From the NCBI GenBank assembly GCA_903868655.1, contig CAIPWG010000306.1, forward strand, positions 1 through 8,924: a DNA stretch of 8,924 nt, read 5' to 3'. Every line of letters starts with the position of its first letter. Positions within the stretch are counted from its first letter, which is position 1. Under the pieces are notes generated by a model that saw only the letters and a list, made by a program, of their open reading frames with translations, searched no databases and was not told the origin of the DNA. Position numbers and translations under genes: made by a program. The DNA comes from an uncultured Sphingomonadales bacterium. Lineage in GTDB: Bacteria > Pseudomonadota > Alphaproteobacteria > Sphingomonadales > Sphingomonadaceae. Positions 5,973 through 8,924 of this stretch are shown here, in pieces.

Positions 5973-6012
5973 AACCCGCACATCCTGCGCTGATCGCAGG
6001 TGGTGCGGGTTT
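5973..6012. terminator. Bidirectional hairpin terminator between the oxygenase and the M13 peptidase
   Basis: AACCCGCAC (5973-5981) pairs perfectly with GTGCGGGTT (6003-6011). Inside it, CCTGCG (5984-5989) pairs with CGCAGG (5995-6000) around a CTGAT loop. A 2x2 mismatch separates the two stems, giving 15 base pairs in all. It fills most of the 61-base gap between two converging genes, so it can end transcripts from both sides. T-runs are short, with three T on the plus strand and two on the minus strand. Confidence 0.65.
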
Positions 6013-6024
6013 GAGCGGCGCTGT

Positions 6025-8064
6025 TCACCACACGCGCACACGCTGCTCGGGCGGCAGGTACAACTTGTTGTCGGGTTTCACGTCGAAAGCGGTGTACCAG
6101 GCATCGACATTGCGGACCACGGCGTTGACCCGCACAGTGTCCGGGCTATGCGGATCGCCCAGCAATTGCTGGCGCAGCGCTTCGTCACGGGTCTTGGCCT
6201 GCCAGCTTTGCGCATAAGCGAGGAAGAAGCGCTGATCGCCGGTCATGCCGTCAATCTCCTGCGCTTCACCATGCCGCTTTTGATAAATTTTCCAAGCGGT
6301 GTATGCGGCTTCGAGACCACCCAGATCGGCCAGATTTTCGCCCAGCGTCAAGGCGCCCTTGATATGCAGGCCAGGCAAAGCCTCGATCGCGTTGTATTGT
6401 TTGACCAGCGCATCGGCATGGGTTTTGAACTTGACTTCGGTCGCCTTGGTCCACCAGTTCTTCAATCGCCCCTGGCCATCGAACTGGCGCCCCTCATCAT
6501 CAAATCCGTGGCCCATTTCGTGGCCGATCGTGGCACCGGCGGCGCCATAATTGACTGCTGGATCGGCATTCACATCAAAGAACGGTGGCAGCAATTCGGC
6601 CGCCGGAAACGTAATCTGGTTGGTGGTCGGCTGATAATAGGCATTTACCGTTTGCGGGTTCATCCCCCACACCGTGCGATCGACCGGCCCGCCATAGCGT
6701 TTGACCCGCAAAGCCAAGCCAAACCGTGCTGATTCGAGCGCGTTGACCAACGGGTCTTCGGCATTGGCATGAAAATCGCTGTAGTTGATCGGCACTTTGG
6801 GCCCGGCCACGCGTGCTTCGAACACGGCCAGCTTGGCCAGCGCCGCCGTCCGTGTGGGGGCGTCCATCCACGATGCCTGGCCGATCCGCTCGGCATAGGC
6901 CAATTTCAGATCGTCCAGCATTTCGGCCATTTGCGCATCGGCATCGGCTGACCAATGGGTCTTGAGATAGATCTGCCCGACCTCTTGCCCAAGCTCGCGG
7001 TTCAGCAATTCCACGCCGCGTTTCCAACGCGGCTGCTGTTCGCTGACGCCTTCGAGCACTTTGCCGTAAAATGAAAAATGCGCCTCATCGAAAGCTGCTG
7101 GCAGGTAAGGTGCCAGATCGCTGATCAGGCGGAAGACCATATAGTCTTTCCACAATTCGATCGGATCGCGCGCCAGATGGCTACCGATTGCGCGCACCGC
7201 GCTCGGTTCGCCAACGACCACGGTTTTGGCTTTGGCCAGGCCCAGTTGATTGAGCATCGCATCCCAAGCAATGCCCGGCGCATAAGCACCAAGCTTGGCC
7301 ACTGCCACCGGATTGTACGTGACCACCGGATCGCGCAGGCGTTCGGGTGCCCAATCGTCCTTGGCGATCGCCGTTTCCAACGCCATGATCGCTTTGGCCC
7401 GCGTTTCGGCTTCCGATACCCCGGCCAAGGTGAAAACCTGCGCGATATAAGCCAGATAGGCTTTGCGCACCGCGTCATACTTTTCGCCAGTTTCTAGGTA
7501 ATAATCGCGCGCAGGCAAGCCAAGCGCGCCCTGGTCGGCCTCTACAATATACCGCGTCGGCTCTTTCACATCTGCTTCGATCGAAATGCTGATCGGATTG
7601 GCAAACCCGGGTTCGGCCATCAACGCCATCAATGCACGGCGGGTCTTGATCGCAGCAATCCGGGCCACCAGCGGCTGCAACGAAGCAACGCCACGCGCGG
7701 CAATTGCCTTTTGATCCATCCACGCCGACCACACCGCGGCAATGCGCTGCGCCGCAGGTGTATCCGGATGCGCCACTGCATTTTCGGCAATCGCCCGCAC
7801 ATCATCGGCGACTTTGTCTTCAAGATCATAGTTGTAGCCAATGCGCGTCTTGTCCGCAGGGATCGAGGTGTGATCGACCCAATTGCCTTCCATGAAACTG
7901 TAGAAATCATCACCGGGCGCGATGTCGCGGTTCATGTTGGCAGTGGCGAGCCCGAGGCTGCCATATGTCGGCATATCCGCGTCTTGCGCAGTCGCCGCGA
8001 TCGGCAACAGGGGCAACACAGCACATGCGACGCGGGTTGCGCGCCGGAACCAGATCGTGGTCAT
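6025..8064 (-). CDS. Secreted M13 family zinc metallopeptidase (neprilysin/PepO-like)
   Basis: The product has 679 residues, normal for M13 endopeptidases, which cut short peptides. The N-terminus is a signal peptide: basic residues (FRRATR), a hydrophobic core (VACAVLPLLPIA) and an ATA|QD signal peptidase I site near residue 26. The mature enzyme is therefore expected in the periplasm or outside the cell. The N-terminal M13 domain begins near DIAPGDDFYSFMEGNW. The zinc site is HEMGH at 515-519 (6508-6522), with the third ligand in ENLADLGG (E576) and the family aspartate D580. NAYYQPTTNQITFPA (474-488) is the substrate-binding M13 signature. The protein ends in RVRVW, and the cysteine of the mammalian CxxW ending is absent. 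The start at 8064 is chosen for its strong ribosome binding site and signal peptide. The frame extends to 8175, but the extra 37 residues would place the signal peptide internally. Confidence 0.95.
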   Translation of the reverse strand: MTTIWFRRATRVACAVLPLLPIAATAQDADMPTYGSLGLATANMNRDIAPGDDFYSFMEGNWVDHTSIPADKTRIGYNYDLEDKVADDVRAIAENAVAHPDTPAAQRIAAVWSAWMDQKAIAARGVASLQPLVARIAAIKTRRALMALMAEPGFANPISISIEADVKEPTRYIVEADQGALGLPARDYYLETGEKYDAVRKAYLAYIAQVFTLAGVSEAETRAKAIMALETAIAKDDWAPERLRDPVVTYNPVAVAKLGAYAPGIAWDAMLNQLGLAKAKTVVVGEPSAVRAIGSHLARDPIELWKDYMVFRLISDLAPYLPAAFDEAHFSFYGKVLEGVSEQQPRWKRGVELLNRELGQEVGQIYLKTHWSADADAQMAEMLDDLKLAYAERIGQASWMDAPTRTAALAKLAVFEARVAGPKVPINYSDFHANAEDPLVNALESARFGLALRVKRYGGPVDRTVWGMNPQTVNAYYQPTTNQITFPAAELLPPFFDVNADPAVNYGAAGATIGHEMGHGFDDEGRQFDGQGRLKNWWTKATEVKFKTHADALVKQYNAIEALPGLHIKGALTLGENLADLGGLEAAYTAWKIYQKRHGEAQEIDGMTGDQRFFLAYAQSWQAKTRDEALRQQLLGDPHSPDTVRVNAVVRNVDAWYTAFDVKPDNKLYLPPEQRVRVW

Positions 8065-8068
8065 TGAA

Positions 8069-8073
8069 CCTCC
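8069..8073 (-). promoter_or_regulatory. Ribosome binding site of the M13 peptidase
   Basis: GGAGG lies four bases upstream of the ATG at 8064 on the minus strand. It is the strongest Shine-Dalgarno in the window and fixes the start at the signal peptide rather than at the longer open frame. Confidence 0.75.
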
Positions 8074-8089
8074 GCTGACAAACGCGCCA

Positions 8090-8118
8090 AATATGGGGGG
8101 AGACGCGTGTTTCGTCAG
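8090..8118 (-). promoter_or_regulatory. Possible promoter of the M13 peptidase gene
   Basis: On the minus strand CTGACG (8118-8113; four of six to TTGACA) is separated by 17 bases from CATATT (8095-8090; four of six to TATAAT). Transcription would start about 18 bases before the ATG, leaving room for the GGAGG site. The matches are partial. Confidence 0.3.
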
Positions 8119-8140
8119 GCCGCGCCATAGCATGCGTTCG

Positions 8141-8169
8141 GCGAAAGGCCAGATTCTCCACTGGCTCGC
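8141..8169 (-). terminator. Hairpin downstream of the crotonase-fold gene
   Basis: GCCAG (8148-8152) pairs with CTGGC (8161-8165) around an 8-base loop. GCGA (8141-8144) pairs with TCGC (8166-8169) outside it, with a 3-base bulge on one side. It lies 25 bases past the crotonase-fold stop and upstream of the peptidase promoter candidate, where a terminator would be expected. No T-run follows, so intrinsic termination is uncertain. Confidence 0.3.
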
Positions 8170-8193
8170 GAACAAAAGGGAATCGCGCGGCGG

Positions 8194-8924
8194 TCAGGCG
8201 ATGTCGTCAAAACCAGGCGGTCGACGCTCGCGAAATGCAGCCAGCCCTTCGCGAAAATCAGATCCTGCAAAAGCCTGGTCGAAATCAGTATCGAACCGTG
8301 GGTCAGCCCCCTTGGCTACGCCCCGAACCGCCCGTTTCAAGGCCAAGAGACTGGCCGGCGACAGTGCCGCCATATCCCGTGCCAAGCCCAACGCTGTAGC
8401 CCATGCCTCATCCGACGTGAATTCGACCAGCCCGATCCGGCCGGCTTCGCCTGCCTCAATCCGCGCTGCAGTGTAAAGCAGACGCCCCGCCTGACCCGGC
8501 CCGACCAGCGCGACCAGCCGCGCGATGTCTTCCTGAGGATACGTAATGCCCAATTTTGCGGGCGTGATCGCAAATATCGCGCGCAGCCCTGCCACACGAA
8601 TATCGGCCGCCAGCGCCAATGCCACCCCTGCACCAAAGCAATCACCATCAATCGCGGCAATCACCGGCATCGGCAAAGCCGCCAGCGGCTCCAGCGCCTC
8701 GCGCATGGCCTGACGGAACGGCGCGCGCAAAGCGGCATCGTCGGCAAGCGCCGCGATCTCGCGCAAATCCGATCCTGAACAAAACATCCCGGCGTCACGC
8801 GCACCCAGCACCACCGCGCGCGGGCGTGCCGCGCCAATCGCACAAACGGCCTTGGCCAAAGCCTGCCATCCGGACATGGACAAGGCATTGCGCGTGGCCG
8901 GGGAACCGAGCGTGATCGTGGCAA
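8194..8924 (-). CDS. Crotonase-fold (enoyl-CoA hydratase/isomerase family) protein, 5' end beyond the window
   Basis: The frame is open to the right edge, and its first visible residues (ATITLGSPATRNALSMSGW) match the start of crotonase-family proteins, so only a short N-terminal piece is missing. About 243 residues are visible. The first oxyanion-hole segment is CSGSDLREIA. The second is DGDCFGAGVALALAADIRVA. TPAKLGITYPQEDIARLV and GRLLYTAARIEAGEAGRIGLV follow in family order. Aligned by eye to mitochondrial enoyl-CoA hydratase, the positions of the two catalytic glutamates (E144 and E164 of the rat enzyme) are alanines here (codons at 8620-8622 and 8557-8559). A classical hydratase reaction is therefore doubtful. 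Another CoA-ester reaction of this superfamily is more likely. Acyl-CoA binding is inferred. The gene lies upstream of the M13 peptidase on the same strand, 129 bases apart. Confidence 0.88.
   Translation of the reverse strand, partial: ATITLGSPATRNALSMSGWQALAKAVCAIGAARPRAVVLGARDAGMFCSGSDLREIAALADDAALRAPFRQAMREALEPLAALPMPVIAAIDGDCFGAGVALALAADIRVAGLRAIFAITPAKLGITYPQEDIARLVALVGPGQAGRLLYTAARIEAGEAGRIGLVEFTSDEAWATALGLARDMAALSPASLLALKRAVRGVAKGADPRFDTDFDQAFAGSDFREGLAAFRERRPPGFDDIA

Noticed and set aside
6148..6732. 194-residue plus-strand open frame antisense to the M13 active-site region
   Set aside because: It lies opposite the HExxH-encoding part of a certain gene and shows no recognisable domain.
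8065..8175. 37-residue upstream extension of the M13 peptidase
   Set aside because: The ATG at 8064 has GGAGG four bases upstream and is followed directly by a signal peptide, which the longer form would bury.
1..8924. Mobile element, CRISPR array, defence island, tRNA or rRNA
   Set aside because: No transposase, integrase, regular repeats with spacers, nuclease/ATPase defence genes or structured RNA gene was found. Every region is covered by ordinary genes or short gaps.

Overview
The window is ordinary, densely packed chromosomal DNA from a GC-rich bacterium. The protein style and gene families point to an alphaproteobacterium, most likely of the order Sphingomonadales. That placement is an inference from overall resemblance, because the window holds no rRNA or other marker gene. 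Nine protein-coding genes are visible. Seven are complete, one is cut by the right edge, and the leftmost lacks only the first base of its probable start codon. No gene-free stretch exceeds about 130 bases. I see no tRNA, rRNA, CRISPR array, insertion sequence, prophage gene or integration site.

Layout from left to right. (1) Ribonuclease D (rnd, +) runs into an OxyR-type LysR regulator (oxyR, +) through a one-base TGATG overlap, so the two look translationally coupled. (2) pgsA (-), for phosphatidylglycerophosphate synthase, converges on oxyR with a 6-base gap. (3) Divergent from pgsA is a lone LplT-like major facilitator transporter (+). These two form a head-to-head pair of membrane-phospholipid genes around a 103-base intergenic region with a perfect 6-bp-stem palindrome. 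(4) A small unknown protein (-) with a hydrophobic C-terminal tail converges on the transporter with a 2-base gap. It probably starts at TTG, and its intrinsic terminator lies inside its last codons. (5) An EVE-domain protein (-) and an isopenicillin-N-synthase-family 2-oxoglutarate/Fe(II)-type oxygenase (+) are head to head, with 36 bases between start codons. (6) A strong hairpin separates the oxygenase from a secreted M13 zinc metallopeptidase (-). (7) A crotonase-fold protein (-) runs off the right edge. It appears to lack both glutamates used by classical enoyl-CoA hydratases.

The genes do not form one pathway. The only functional groupings that can be argued are rnd-oxyR as one transcription unit and pgsA/LplT-like as a phospholipid pair. 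I found no convincing new multi-gene system. The points most worth a second look are the small tail-anchored-like protein with its TTG start and embedded terminator, the glutamate-less crotonase, the rnd-oxyR coupling and the stand-alone LplT-like transporter.
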